A program made the position numbers and the translations under genes. Below the pieces are notes generated by a model that had not been told where the DNA came from, did no database searches, and was given only the letters and a program-made list of their open reading frames with translations. Below are positions 1-9,052 of a stretch of DNA of 64,000 nt, piece by piece; within the stretch, counting starts at the first letter, position 1; the number at the start of each line of letters is the position of its first letter. This DNA comes from Leptospira ognonensis (GTDB taxonomy: Bacteria; Spirochaetota; Leptospiria; Leptospirales; Leptospiraceae), in assembly GCF_004770745.1 (NCBI RefSeq), contig NZ_RQGD01000045.1:86461-150460 (forward strand). Direction: 5' to 3'.

Positions 1-1
1 A

Positions 2-349
2 ATTTTTGCACTGGATATTGATCAAAATGCTGTTAAGGCTGCTTGGTCGAATTGGCAAGAAAATGATTTTTCAAAGGATATAAAATTCACAGTCGAAGAG
101 TCGGGACTTGACAATGAAAATTGTTTGAAGGATGAATATGATCTTGCCATCGCAAACATTACATTCGCTGTCCTCTCTCAAAACATTCGTAATTTGGCTA
201 AAATCAAATCAAAACGATTTATTTTCTCGGGCATCATCACGGAAAAAAAAGATGAGTTCTTGGAGCTACTAAAAACGAACCTTCCTGGCTCCCTACTCCA
301 CTCTCACGAGTGGAATGAATGGTGGGTGCTAGATTGGGTTAAACATTAG
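2..349 (+). CDS. prmA: PrmA-like ribosomal protein L11 methyltransferase, 3' end only
   Basis: The open frame runs in from the left edge, so the 5' end is missing; a TTG at 125 is internal. About 115 C-terminal residues are visible. They begin with a FALDIDQNAVKAA stretch, the acidic end of SAM-binding strand 2 (D-x-D), and continue with DLAIANITFAV, which corresponds to the N/D-P/A-N-I motif of PrmA-type methyltransferases, and FIFSGIITEKKDEF, the usual 'L-SGI' strand. PrmA methylates lysines of ribosomal protein L11 in the cytoplasm. The C terminus ends in a GWEWWVLD-like Trp-rich segment, as in the family. Its stop overlaps the end of the convergent sensor gene by 4 bp. Another small SAM methyltransferase is possible because the N-terminal domain is not visible. 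Confidence 0.7.
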   Translation: MFALDIDQNAVKAAWSNWQENDFSKDIKFTVEESGLDNENCLKDEYDLAIANITFAVLSQNIRNLAKIKSKRFIFSGIITEKKDEFLELLKTNLPGSLLHSHEWNEWWVLDWVKH

Positions 350-2457
350 CCCTTCTTAAAAAACTTTATCAGCCTTACTTGATTACCAACTTCGTTGTAC
401 TCGATCCGATCAAAAACAGATTTTGTTAAGTAAATGCCTCTACCATGCTGTTCGTGTGCATCGTTTAAATCTTCTATCGGACGCTCTAAAACTTTTTTGT
501 GATCAAAACCATTTCCTTCGTCCGTAATTCGATAGGCAACATAATCATCGTTTAAGACATACTCAATTTTTATCACCTTACGGTTGTATCTTGGATCTTC
601 TTGTCTTTTTTGAATGAAATCGAGATAATTTCCTTCTAATAGAGCCTCTGATTTTTCATCAAAACCTATGTTTAAATTTCCATGTTCAATGGCATTGATG
701 ATGATTTCTCTTAGAGAAGTCCGAATCTCTGTTTGACTAATGGGACTAATGTGTTTTCCCAAGTGTGTTGTCACTTGTTGAGATACAAGCTCCGCATTTC
801 TTAAATAATTATTGATCGTAAATTCAATACGCTCGGAATCAATAAAACCTAACAAAGTATCATCATACTGTGGTGTTAAAGTTGCCAAAATTTCTCTATT
901 TTTTTCGAACTCAATGAATTGAAATTTAATATACATATCCTTGGGTTCTTTTACGTATTTTTGAGCAAACTCCACGCGAAACGTTCCCACTTTTCCGATC
1001 ATTTTCAATTCAGCAAATTTATCATTTAAATAAAGAAGATTGAATCCCGCCTTTTTGCCCTTCATGGGAAAGAGTAGATCCGCTAGCTTTTTCCCTTTGA
1101 TATCATCTGTCCTGTATCCTAAGTGTTTTGCAAGCGCCCGGTTTGCATTGATGATTTCGGTATCTTCATTTAAAAGTAAAATTACTTCATCTGCACCTTG
1201 GAAGATTTCTCTAAATCGTTTTTCCGAATCTTCAATTTTGGCATTAACATGTGATAATTCCCTGAGATTTTCTCTAAGACTCCGCGAAAGAGAATTGATT
1301 CGATCTGCAAGACCTAGTGAGAGCAGAGTGACTTCAAGTGCCGTTCCTATTTGAATGGTCCAGCGGGTAATCTGATTATCAGGGAGCAGACCTAAACTTT
1401 TCAAAGAGTACAGTCCAACACCTAACAAAAAGAAAGTCCAAGCGATTAAATAAAACGTCGCCGTTCTACCTTTTCTGATAAAGGCGACGACACCACTCGA
1501 CACCATAATGATTAAAGAGATCAGGGCAAAACCGATCGCCAAAAGAATACTTGTCCTATATGAAAAAAAGAAAGTTATGATAGAAACAGCGATCAGTATG
1601 TATCCCCATTGCAGCATAAACTTCGCTAGAGCATGCGATAGTTTTTGGAGACTTAAAAAGTGAATCGCGAAAAAGACTCCGGAAAAGCAGGATGTGATGA
1701 TAAAGAAAGGTAGGCAATAATTTGCCCACCAAACAGATTCTGGCCATAGATATTGAAAAGCAATTCCGTTATTAGCTAGATGAAAAAGGGAAATAGAAGT
1801 AATAAACAGCACATAAAGCAAATAACTTTTATCTCGAGTGAAAACATATATAGAAAAGTTATAAAAAATCATGACTAGCATGATGCCATAAAACAGACCA
1901 AAGATAATCTGCTCCTTATTCATCTTACTTATGCCTTCTGTCATGGACCAAGCCTCTAATGTGAGTGGTATAGTTGACTCGGACTTAATTCTTAAATAAT
2001 AGACTGCTTCCGAATTTGGTGATTCAATTAATGGAAATATTACGTTTCTATAATTTTCATTACGCTCAGAGAACGGGAACTGATCGCCCGTTAAGCGTTT
2101 TAACTGAGGCGATAGATTTGATGAGTAAATTTCAATCTCATCAATCAAGGGAAAATTAAACTCTAAAAACCAATGGATTGCATTGTCAGATTTATTAGCC
2201 ACAGGCAATCGCACCCAGAATTGAGAGGAGGAAAAACCAAGATTTTCGGAAAGCACGCGCTTAAATTTCGAATCAAGGCTCCCTGAAAGAATCTCTTCTG
2301 CCGTGACAGACGATGTCTTATCTTCCAAGAGGTAAAGATAGGGTAATAGATTTTTTCCCGCCGTATCTGCTTTGATCGGAAAAGCAACTTCAGCGAAAAC
2401 GGGAAGCCCATAGAGTAACGCAAAGAGGGTAATTAGATACGTCAAAAGTGTTTTCAA
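346..2457 (-). CDS. 7TMR-DISM membrane sensor with PAS and RsbW-type ATPase domain
   Basis: 703 residues. A signal peptide (1-22, ending VFA) leads into a periplasmic 7TMR-DISMED2 sugar-binding-like domain (about 30-175), seven transmembrane helices (about 183-390), a short linker, a PAS domain (about 405-510) and a C-terminal GHKL ATPase (about 560-700). N box residues lie around 579-596 (E-I-I-I-N-A-I-E-H-G-N), G1 is DEGNGFD at 646-652 and G2 is GRGIYL near 672. No HisKA dimerisation/phosphorylation helix is visible before the ATPase, and the N box IEHGN is the form seen in RsbW/SpoIIAB-type kinases. It therefore probably acts as a membrane-controlled anti-sigma or serine kinase rather than a classic histidine kinase. 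It is transcribed divergently from the amine oxidase. The ligand is unknown. Confidence 0.85.
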   Translation of the reverse strand: MKTLLTYLITLFALLYGLPVFAEVAFPIKADTAGKNLLPYLYLLEDKTSSVTAEEILSGSLDSKFKRVLSENLGFSSSQFWVRLPVANKSDNAIHWFLEFNFPLIDEIEIYSSNLSPQLKRLTGDQFPFSERNENYRNVIFPLIESPNSEAVYYLRIKSESTIPLTLEAWSMTEGISKMNKEQIIFGLFYGIMLVMIFYNFSIYVFTRDKSYLLYVLFITSISLFHLANNGIAFQYLWPESVWWANYCLPFFIITSCFSGVFFAIHFLSLQKLSHALAKFMLQWGYILIAVSIITFFFSYRTSILLAIGFALISLIIMVSSGVVAFIRKGRTATFYLIAWTFFLLGVGLYSLKSLGLLPDNQITRWTIQIGTALEVTLLSLGLADRINSLSRSLRENLRELSHVNAKIEDSEKRFREIFQGADEVILLLNEDTEIINANRALAKHLGYRTDDIKGKKLADLLFPMKGKKAGFNLLYLNDKFAELKMIGKVGTFRVEFAQKYVKEPKDMYIKFQFIEFEKNREILATLTPQYDDTLLGFIDSERIEFTINNYLRNAELVSQQVTTHLGKHISPISQTEIRTSLREIIINAIEHGNLNIGFDEKSEALLEGNYLDFIQKRQEDPRYNRKVIKIEYVLNDDYVAYRITDEGNGFDHKKVLERPIEDLNDAHEQHGRGIYLTKSVFDRIEYNEVGNQVRLIKFFKKG

Positions 2458-2571
2458 ATTAAAATTCCAAATATTCGTCTGTGATTCGCAAAAAAGCCAA
2501 AACTATTGCACGGTATTTTCGTATTTTTTCTAGCCTTTTTTCGGATTCTGAATATTTTAGGGGAAAGATTT

Positions 2572-3963
2572 ATGAATCGAAAAGATTTCCTTAAAAAACT
2601 CAGCATCACAGGTACTCTACTCACACTGGCAAAAAGTTCCGACTCGTTTGGGCAAACCGAATCCCGAACAGAAGTGAAAGCACCGACCAAAACCAATCCT
2701 TCAAAAAAAGCAATCGTTCTGGGCGGCGGACTCTCTGGTCTTTATGCTGCCTACCTACTGAAACAATCAGGATACCAAGTCTCTCTAGTGGAACGAGGAG
2801 AGAGGTTGGGTGGCAGAATCGCAACCTTTACAGATAAAACACTCGGAATCACTCAGGACTTAGGTGGGGAATGGATCGGTGAAGGCCAATCTGATATCAA
2901 ATCTCTTACAAAACAATTGGGTCTCACCTTAAAAAGTTCACCACTTGCGGCAAAGTTTAAGCTCCGAAATGAAGGTGGGACTTCTTTGGTCAATATCTCT
3001 CCGTCTTCGATTGAAACCTTAGAAAAAGTGATAGAACTTCATAAATCTCTTGGCGAATCCCAAAAACAAGGCCTCGATAGAATCAACTTTGCGGCTTATG
3101 CCCGTTACCAAGGCATTGCGGATGAAGAAGTGAAATCCATCAATGAAGTTTACAGAGTATTGCTTGGAGGGGATTTAACACAAATTTCTAGTGAGTCCTT
3201 ACTCAGTGATCTTTCCTCACAAGAATCCGCTCTTCGTCCAGAATATTTTATATCTGGTGGAGCAGAAAATATGATCAAAGGACTGGCAGAACTCTTGGGT
3301 CCCGAAACGGAAATCTCACTCGGAGACAGCGTAACCAAGGTTAGTCAAATAAAGAATTCCGTACAAGTTGACCTTGCCTCCGGCAAAGTGATCAAAGCAA
3401 ATGTTCTCATCTGTACCATTCCACCGCAAAGTATATTGGATATCAAATGGACTCCTAGTCTCCCAAAAGATATCGTGTATTCTAGTTTGCGTATGCAATC
3501 AGGTCGACTTGTGAAAAATTTAATCTTGTGCAAAAGTAAAGAAACGTTCTCTCCTTTCCTAAACGTAACCGACACACCAGCGCAGACGATGTATTTGAGT
3601 ACTCCGGAAGCCATTGGCGAAAATGCTTTCGCGATTACGACTCTCACGAGCGGTGATAGAGCTCTCCTATTTGAAAAGGCGTCAGACAACCAAAGAAAAG
3701 TTTTATTAAAACTTTCCTTACAAGAACAAAAACAATTGGAAGCTGCCGAACCTCTGGAGAATGGATTTATCTTTCACTCTTTCAAAAAGCATACGGGGCA
3801 TAGCGGATTTGTTTCTCTTTTTCCGGCAGGTTCTTTCGGCATAAAGGATCCTTGGTTTGAGTCCTACGAACGGGTGTTTTTCGCCGGAGAACATCTAGCC
3901 AAACACTCAGGCACAATGGATGCAGCTTTGTCCTCTGCGATTCAGGCAGTGAGTCGAATCTAA
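2572..3963 (+). CDS. FAD-dependent amine oxidase family protein
   Basis: 463 residues from the ATG at 2572, which follows an AGGGGAAAG ribosome site; an in-frame ATG at 2506 would add a hydrophobic stretch without a good site. The N terminus NRKDFLKKLSITGTL resembles a Tat signal with an R-K pair, so the folded flavoprotein may be exported. The Rossmann dinucleotide motif GGGLSG (about 51-56) and the following ERGERLGGR (about 74-82) bind FAD. The C-terminal FFAGEHLAKHSGTMDAALSSA is the second flavin-contact motif of the monoamine oxidase/phytoene desaturase superfamily. The substrate cannot be read from the sequence. It is the only gene on this strand before the convergent acyltransferase, whose stop lies 5 bp away. 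Confidence 0.85.
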   Translation: MNRKDFLKKLSITGTLLTLAKSSDSFGQTESRTEVKAPTKTNPSKKAIVLGGGLSGLYAAYLLKQSGYQVSLVERGERLGGRIATFTDKTLGITQDLGGEWIGEGQSDIKSLTKQLGLTLKSSPLAAKFKLRNEGGTSLVNISPSSIETLEKVIELHKSLGESQKQGLDRINFAAYARYQGIADEEVKSINEVYRVLLGGDLTQISSESLLSDLSSQESALRPEYFISGGAENMIKGLAELLGPETEISLGDSVTKVSQIKNSVQVDLASGKVIKANVLICTIPPQSILDIKWTPSLPKDIVYSSLRMQSGRLVKNLILCKSKETFSPFLNVTDTPAQTMYLSTPEAIGENAFAITTLTSGDRALLFEKASDNQRKVLLKLSLQEQKQLEAAEPLENGFIFHSFKKHTGHSGFVSLFPAGSFGIKDPWFESYERVFFAGEHLAKHSGTMDAALSSAIQAVSRI

Positions 3964-3967
3964 AAAA

Positions 3968-5137
3968 TCATTTTAAACCGAATGCTTTTCTAAGTATGGT
4001 CGTATTTTTAATCAAGGTATCGTAAATCAGAAAACTTGATGAAAATACGATCATCGTATGTAACAAAAATTTCAAATACACATTCGCATCCCATTCTCTA
4101 AAATAGTATGCTATCAAAAGCGAAATCGGATGGTGTAAGAGATAGATGGGCAAACTGGAATCCACGAGATAAACGGTAAAGGAATTCGAAACGTTTAGAT
4201 AACGTTCAAATGCTAATACAAAAAACTTTGTCCAGATGAAAGGAGAGAGGCACCATAACAAAATATGTAATCCGCGTTTTTCAATGCCATAAGTAAAATA
4301 AGGCATCCATAGAGGATCAGAAATTTCGAGCTGATAAAAACTTAAAAACACAACGAGACCAGCAAGTAGCCAATTCAAACTCGCAATAGTAGAACCTCTT
4401 TCTATAACTTCAAAAATAGTTTTTCCATAAAAAGAAAGAATACCAACAAGGAAAAAACCAAACTGGTAAATGAATGTCAGTTTATCAATGCCGTAAACAT
4501 CATCTCCTCTAGGAAAAAATGAATGTCCAAGGATTGTTAAAGAAACTGTCAGGATTACGTAACCCAAGAAACAAAAATTTTCATTTTTCGGAAAGAGCCC
4601 CGCAATTTTTTCGATCCATAATTTCGGAAATAAAAAGAAGAGAATGCTGAAAAGCGTAAGATCAACGAGAAACCAAATATGGGAATGCGCAAAATAATCC
4701 ATAGAAAAAAAATTTGGATAAAACTGGAAGTAGGATAAGTTTGGATGATGGATCTTAACGACGAGAAAATACTGAATGGGCGCAAGAAAAACGAGACCAA
4801 GGACCATAGGAATCAAGATTCTCTGGATCCTGCCCAATATATAGTTTCCCATGCCTTTCTTTTGCCAAACGAGAGCTGAAAAATATCCAGAAATTAAATA
4901 GAAGAGTGGCATCCGAAAACTATGAATATAGTAACAAAAATAGCCAAAGACATCGGCTCTTTCTTTGGCTTGGATCGCATAACCAATTTTTGGTGCATAG
5001 ACGATTGCAGCATGGAATAGGATGCCAAGAAAGAGGGCAAACGAACGAAGATTGTCTAGATAAAATAATCGACCCATTCCTACTTCTGGAATAAGAAGAG
5101 TTCCACCTGCCGTCGATTCTTTTTCTTTGATTGACAT
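3968..5137 (-). CDS. Acyltransferase 3 family membrane protein (OpgC-like)
   Basis: About 389 residues with ten or so transmembrane helices. The first helix carries the family motif LDNLRSFALFLGILFHAAIVY, containing the catalytic-type His. A second helix region has the conserved MPLFYLISGYF. The C-terminal part has PIYLLHHPISLLIAYYF. Members transfer acyl groups to sugars of envelope glycans; OpgC succinylates periplasmic glucans. An opgG/opgH pair lies about 18 kb away, so glucan decoration is a fair guess but unproven. I chose the ATG at 5137 because GGAAG lies 5 bases upstream; an ATG at 5149 lacks a site. The divergent HNH gene begins only about 28 bp away. Confidence 0.85.
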   Translation of the reverse strand: MSIKEKESTAGGTLLIPEVGMGRLFYLDNLRSFALFLGILFHAAIVYAPKIGYAIQAKERADVFGYFCYYIHSFRMPLFYLISGYFSALVWQKKGMGNYILGRIQRILIPMVLGLVFLAPIQYFLVVKIHHPNLSYFQFYPNFFSMDYFAHSHIWFLVDLTLFSILFFLFPKLWIEKIAGLFPKNENFCFLGYVILTVSLTILGHSFFPRGDDVYGIDKLTFIYQFGFFLVGILSFYGKTIFEVIERGSTIASLNWLLAGLVVFLSFYQLEISDPLWMPYFTYGIEKRGLHILLWCLSPFIWTKFFVLAFERYLNVSNSFTVYLVDSSLPIYLLHHPISLLIAYYFREWDANVYLKFLLHTMIVFSSSFLIYDTLIKNTTILRKAFGLK

Positions 5138-5165
5138 ACTGTCTTCCATTAGTCCAAATTTTCGT

Positions 5166-5462
5166 ATGGAGCCGGAACCAGAAATAGAACGTTTTTTTTC
5201 TACGATCTCTGATGAAGAGATAGCACGAGAGAGAAGAAAAGCAAAAGAACTAAAAAATTCTGCCTGGTGGAAAAATAAACGCTCTAATGGAATTTGTCAT
5301 TATTGTGGTCAAAAATTCAAAGTGGAAGAGCTGACCATGGACCATTTAATCCCTATCATACGAGGCGGTCTTTCTATTAAGGCCAATTTAGTCCCATCCT
5401 GCAAAGAGTGTAATTCGAAGAAAAAACATAGCCTACCCTTCGAAAAGGACTTCTTCGGGTAA
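5166..5462 (+). CDS. HNH endonuclease domain protein
   Basis: 98 residues from the ATG at 5166; a TTG at 5127 would add 13 residues but would overlap the divergent acyltransferase start. The N-terminal half is charged and helical. The C-terminal half is an HNH fold with two zinc knuckles, CHYC and CKEC, around the core DHLIPIIRGG...NLVPSCKECNSKKK, which contains the metal-binding Asp-His, the Asn and the basic tail. HNH proteins of this size range from homing nucleases to housekeeping nucleases. The stop codon overlaps the start of the DUF1292 gene (TAATG), so the two are translationally coupled. No ribosome site is obvious for either start. Confidence 0.8.
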   Translation: MEPEPEIERFFSTISDEEIARERRKAKELKNSAWWKNKRSNGICHYCGQKFKVEELTMDHLIPIIRGGLSIKANLVPSCKECNSKKKHSLPFEKDFFG

Positions 5463-5827
5463 TGGAATTAAATGATTTAGGATTTCAGGGAGACGACTTT
5501 CTACCAAATCGATCTTCTGAAGAAATTGACCTCGTCGATGAACGAGGTAATACCTTTCAATGGGAAGTTTTCTATTCTTTTTCCTTAAGTGGCAATGAAT
5601 ATTTGGTATTTCTTCCCACTTCGGAAGCGGAATATTACTTAGTAAATGTGGATATGGATGATCCTGAATCTGATGTTCCTGGTTATATCGTTTTACGACT
5701 CAGTAACGATGACAATGGTGACGAGATACTAGAAGAGATCCTCGATCCAGATGAGCTTGAAGAAGTCGCAGAGTTCGTGGAAGATGAGATCGGACTCATA
5801 GGCCAGTTTCTTAGCTCGGAGGAATGA
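5462..5827 (+). CDS. DUF1292 family protein (YrzB-like)
   Basis: 121 acidic residues. The core EVFYSFSLSGNEYLVFLPT followed by YYLVNVDMDD and Y-I-V-L-R-L matches the DUF1292/UPF0473 fold of Firmicutes YrzB. The C terminus is strongly acidic (EILDPDELEEVAEFVEDEIG). In Bacillus relatives yrzB sits beside yrrK (ruvX) and yrzL; here it is joined to an HNH gene. The function is unknown. Translation starts at an ATG overlapping the HNH stop. The last 17 bp overlap the 3' end of the convergent MaoC gene. Confidence 0.75.
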   Translation: MELNDLGFQGDDFLPNRSSEEIDLVDERGNTFQWEVFYSFSLSGNEYLVFLPTSEAEYYLVNVDMDDPESDVPGYIVLRLSNDDNGDEILEEILDPDELEEVAEFVEDEIGLIGQFLSSEE

Positions 5828-6236
5828 CGAGTGTTTCGCCCTTGCTCACAATTTCATTTTTCTGATTTGTCCATATAATTTTCATTTTCACCGCTTTCAA
5901 TCTATCCACTTTCTCGATCACTTCCACCTTACAGGTGATTGTATCTCCAAAGAAAACCGGTTTCCGAAACTTCGTTGTTGTTTCCAAGGCAACAGTCCCA
6001 AGACCCGGTAGCTTCATCCCAAGCACTGGTGCTAGCAAGGACGCAGCAAGGCCACCATGGGCAATACGAGTTCCAAAGACAGTTGTTTTGGCGTACTCCT
6101 CGTCTGTGTGAAGAGGATTAAAATCCCCGCTGATTCCGGCAAATAGATACACATCAGTTTCGGTGATGGTTTTCGAAAAGGAAGCCGTATCATTTATTTG
6201 AATTTCTTGAAACGTTTTTCCTTTTTGGTAGCTCAT
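5811..6236 (-). CDS. MaoC-like (R)-specific enoyl-CoA hydratase
   Basis: 141 residues, a single hot-dog domain. The hydratase-2 motif is visible: F-A-G-I-S-G-D-F-N-P-L-H-T-D-E-E-Y-A, with the catalytic Asp and His, followed by RIAHGGLAASLLAPVLG. Members hydrate trans-2-enoyl-CoA to (R)-3-hydroxyacyl-CoA, or act as the dehydratase half of related cycles. It is the last gene of an operon with acyl-CoA ligase, acyl-CoA dehydrogenase and a histidine kinase; its ATG overlaps the kinase stop as ATGA. This context supports a role in fatty acyl-CoA turnover. Confidence 0.88.
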   Translation of the reverse strand: MSYQKGKTFQEIQINDTASFSKTITETDVYLFAGISGDFNPLHTDEEYAKTTVFGTRIAHGGLAASLLAPVLGMKLPGLGTVALETTTKFRKPVFFGDTITCKVEVIEKVDRLKAVKMKIIWTNQKNEIVSKGETLVIPPS

Positions 6237-7474
6237 TCTAATACTCTCTTTTTTTTAGATTCAAATTTAAAATGAAAACAAACTCTTTCGTTAGGTGCCG
6301 AAGAAACATCGACGGCTTTTCCAGCTAGCTGACTACAAAGTGAAAAAATGACAGATAGCCCTACCGACTCCGCTTTTTGAATATCGGAACCTTCAGGAAA
6401 GCCTTTCCCGTTATCCATATAGATCAACTCCATCTCTCCATTATCTTGCACTCTTAGAGTTATGGAAATGAGTGCAGCCTTTGTGCTCGGGAAGGCGTGA
6501 CGAAATGAATTTGTCAGCATTTCTGTAATGATGAGTCCGAGAGGTATCGCATCAGCCGGACTTAATTCTTTAGAATCAATTTCTAAATTGATGGATACAT
6601 CCATTCTCATGTACATAAGTTTGATGTTTTCGACTAAACTTTCGATGTATTCTAAAGCATTTAGGGTTGCTAAATTTCTGGAACCGTAAAGCTTTTCATG
6701 AACCAACGCAATGGCCTTAATACGTGCTATGCTTTGCTCAAGAATGACTGCTGATTCTTTCGGTGCTGTATAAGATTGAAGCTGCATGAAGGAGATGATG
6801 ACGGCCAAATTATTTTTAACTCTATGATGAACTTCGGTTAACAGTATTTTATTTTCTTTTAAGGATATTTCCAAACGGGATTGTTTATCGATATAGTCTG
6901 TGATATCTGTAGTGATGGCAATGGCACGGCCTTCCTTTTCTTCCTCGTCATAAATATAGAGTCTGTTCTCCAAACCCCATTTCACTCGACCATCAGGAAG
7001 TTTTAATCGGAAAAGAATGCCGACAAAATTTTCCGTTAAATGATTCATCCAGATATCGGACATACGGTCTCTATCTTCTGGATGAAGCCGCTCGATCAAA
7101 AGTCTTGAGTCTTTCAGAATTTCTTCGCGAGAAAGCTCAAAAAATTTTGCCGTCTGAAAGGATAATAATTCAATCTGCCATGTTTTTAGGTTAAAAACAA
7201 TAACAGAATCTTGAACTTGCTCTAATATATTTTGATATAATAACTCATTTTGGTTTTTTTCACGGATTGTTTTGTACTCTCGAAGGATCTCTCTTCTTAA
7301 TAAAAAGAAAATTAAGAAGGCCGAGACGATCACAAAAAACCAACCTTTTAACGATTGGGCAAAGCGTACGGAGTCCATCTGGTAGATGGCTAAAGCCAAT
7401 AAATGATCTGATACGAAAATCCAAATCACTCCGAGCAAAAAATATATTAAAGAAACTCGGAGTGCTGCCTTCAT
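6233..7474 (-). CDS. Membrane PAS histidine kinase, HisKA_2 type
   Basis: 413 residues. Two transmembrane helices (about 7-27 and 44-62) with only a short external loop, a PAS domain (about 78-195) ending in a PAC-like segment, a HisKA_2 domain with the phosphorylation motif EVHHRVKNNL (His 216/217), and a GHKL ATPase (about 305-405) with N box EMLTNSFRHAF, G1 DNGKGFPEG and a VGLSVIFSL G2 region. This kinase class often works with unlinked response regulators. No regulator is adjacent. The gene lies between acyl-CoA dehydrogenase (3-bp gap) and maoC (ATGA overlap), so it is made together with lipid enzymes. Confidence 0.88.
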   Translation of the reverse strand: MKAALRVSLIYFLLGVIWIFVSDHLLALAIYQMDSVRFAQSLKGWFFVIVSAFLIFFLLRREILREYKTIREKNQNELLYQNILEQVQDSVIVFNLKTWQIELLSFQTAKFFELSREEILKDSRLLIERLHPEDRDRMSDIWMNHLTENFVGILFRLKLPDGRVKWGLENRLYIYDEEEKEGRAIAITTDITDYIDKQSRLEISLKENKILLTEVHHRVKNNLAVIISFMQLQSYTAPKESAVILEQSIARIKAIALVHEKLYGSRNLATLNALEYIESLVENIKLMYMRMDVSINLEIDSKELSPADAIPLGLIITEMLTNSFRHAFPSTKAALISITLRVQDNGEMELIYMDNGKGFPEGSDIQKAESVGLSVIFSLCSQLAGKAVDVSSAPNERVCFHFKFESKKKRVLE

Positions 7475-7477
7475 TTG

Positions 7478-9052
7478 TTATGAGAAATCCTGCAATTCAT
7501 TAAATCTTTCATTGACCGATATTTCTATGGATTCGCTAATCTTTTGATAACTTGTCCAAATTTGGTTTAACTCATCCGGTGCATATTTTGCTAGCCTGGA
7601 GAGTGAGCCTAAGTATTTTCCTACCAAGTAAAAAGTCAACAAGCTTCTATCGGCTAACTTCGCTTTCCCAGAATAATGTACGAATTCCTCAACTGAATCT
7701 TTTTTTGAGAGTGAAAGTATGACAAACAAAGATAAGGCATCTGCAAAAGCAAATTCAATGGACTGGAATCTTTTCCGATCATTTTCGGTATCCATTTTGA
7801 CTAGGATCTCAAAGAGATGATTTTGAATGGTATCGGAGGGAGAAGAAGGATTTTCAATTTTTGAGAAATCTGCCATAAATTTCGCCTTACCAGGATAAAT
7901 GGAAGCGATGATAGATCTCTGGACCTCACTCGTACCACCACCGATTGTTCCAAGTTTTACATCTCTATAGAACCTTTCTACAGCGTACTCTTTCATATAG
8001 CCATATCCTCCGAAGAGTTGGACCGAGTCGCGTGCAACATCTTCCGAGATTTCAGAGGAGATCAATTTTCCAAGTGAACTTTCCAGCGGAGAAGGAATGC
8101 CAGCATCTTTTCTCTCAGCAACCCAGTAAATCAATCGCCTTGCCGCTTGGATATATACCCAATTTCGTACCAAAATATCTTTCATTCCAAAAAAAGAAGA
8201 GATGGATTTTCCAAATTGTACTCGCTCTTTCGCATAACGCATACCCGAACGAAAACAAAACTCCATCGCGCCAGCAAGACCAGCTACAAATACAGTTCTT
8301 TCCCATTCAAGAGTTTCCTTACCGATTCTGAGGAAACCCGAATTGAGAGGACCTAACAAATTTTCTTTCGGTATGACCATATCTTCAAACACCAGTTCGG
8401 CTGTCATAGACGTATGATGACCTAATTTTTTTAGTATCTTACTTACTTTGAAACCTTTTGTTTTATCTTCAACGATAAAGGCCGAGATGCCAAGTGGCCC
8501 TCTTCCTTTTTCAGAAGTTCGAGCCATGACAACAAATACCTGTCCAACTGGACCGTTCGTGATGAACATTTTGGATCCGTTGAGCTTCCACCCTCCATCT
8601 ACTTCTTCGGCTCGAGTAAGTAAGGCGGCAGCATCCGATCCAGATGCAGGTTCACTTAACGCAAAACCAGCGATCCATTCTCCAGAGGATATTTTAGGTA
8701 AATATTTTTTCTTCTGAGCCTCCGTACCTTGAAAGACTATGGGCATAGCCCCTATAATCATATGGGCTGCCCATGACAAACCCATCCCGCCATCAAGGGA
8801 GCCCGCAGAGAAAGCATCGGTTGCGTGAGAGCACTGTAAACAACTCGCACCTTGCCCGCCATATTCGGAAGGGATGGAAAGACCTGTGAGTCCAGCTTTG
8901 CTAAATTCTTTCCATAACTCATTTGACCAAATTTCTTTTTCGTCTCTCTCCTCAGCGGAAGGCAGGACCTTATCGCGTGAAAAATCAAATACAGTTTCAA
9001 AGAAGTCTTTATCAGCTTCGGTCAAATACGGATTCAGTTTTGGGTGTCTCAT
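7478..9052 (-). CDS. Acyl-CoA dehydrogenase
   Basis: 524 residues; FAD-dependent alpha,beta-dehydrogenation of acyl-CoA in the cytoplasm. The N-terminal helical domain carries the FAD/substrate motif AGFALSEPASGSDAAALLTRAE, the beta domain has GSKMFITNGPVGQVFVVMART, and the C-terminal domain has ERVQFGKSISSF and QLFGGYGYMKEYAVERFYRDVK followed by IGGGTSEVQRSIIA. The protein is about 130 residues longer than ordinary short-chain dehydrogenases because of a C-terminal extension (about 395-524) of helical character. The start overlaps the acyl-CoA ligase stop by 4 bp (ATGA). The chain-length specificity is not readable. Confidence 0.92.
   Translation of the reverse strand: MRHPKLNPYLTEADKDFFETVFDFSRDKVLPSAEERDEKEIWSNELWKEFSKAGLTGLSIPSEYGGQGASCLQCSHATDAFSAGSLDGGMGLSWAAHMIIGAMPIVFQGTEAQKKKYLPKISSGEWIAGFALSEPASGSDAAALLTRAEEVDGGWKLNGSKMFITNGPVGQVFVVMARTSEKGRGPLGISAFIVEDKTKGFKVSKILKKLGHHTSMTAELVFEDMVIPKENLLGPLNSGFLRIGKETLEWERTVFVAGLAGAMEFCFRSGMRYAKERVQFGKSISSFFGMKDILVRNWVYIQAARRLIYWVAERKDAGIPSPLESSLGKLISSEISEDVARDSVQLFGGYGYMKEYAVERFYRDVKLGTIGGGTSEVQRSIIASIYPGKAKFMADFSKIENPSSPSDTIQNHLFEILVKMDTENDRKRFQSIEFAFADALSLFVILSLSKKDSVEEFVHYSGKAKLADRSLLTFYLVGKYLGSLSRLAKYAPDELNQIWTSYQKISESIEISVNERFNELQDFS

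Noticed and set aside
1040..1354. Open frame on the plus strand inside the 7TMR sensor gene
   Set aside because: It is antisense to the PAS and transmembrane region of a well-supported gene and has no domain or ribosome site.
7945..8331. 128-codon plus-strand frame inside the acyl-CoA dehydrogenase
   Set aside because: It is antisense to conserved dehydrogenase motifs and has an unlikely composition for a protein.
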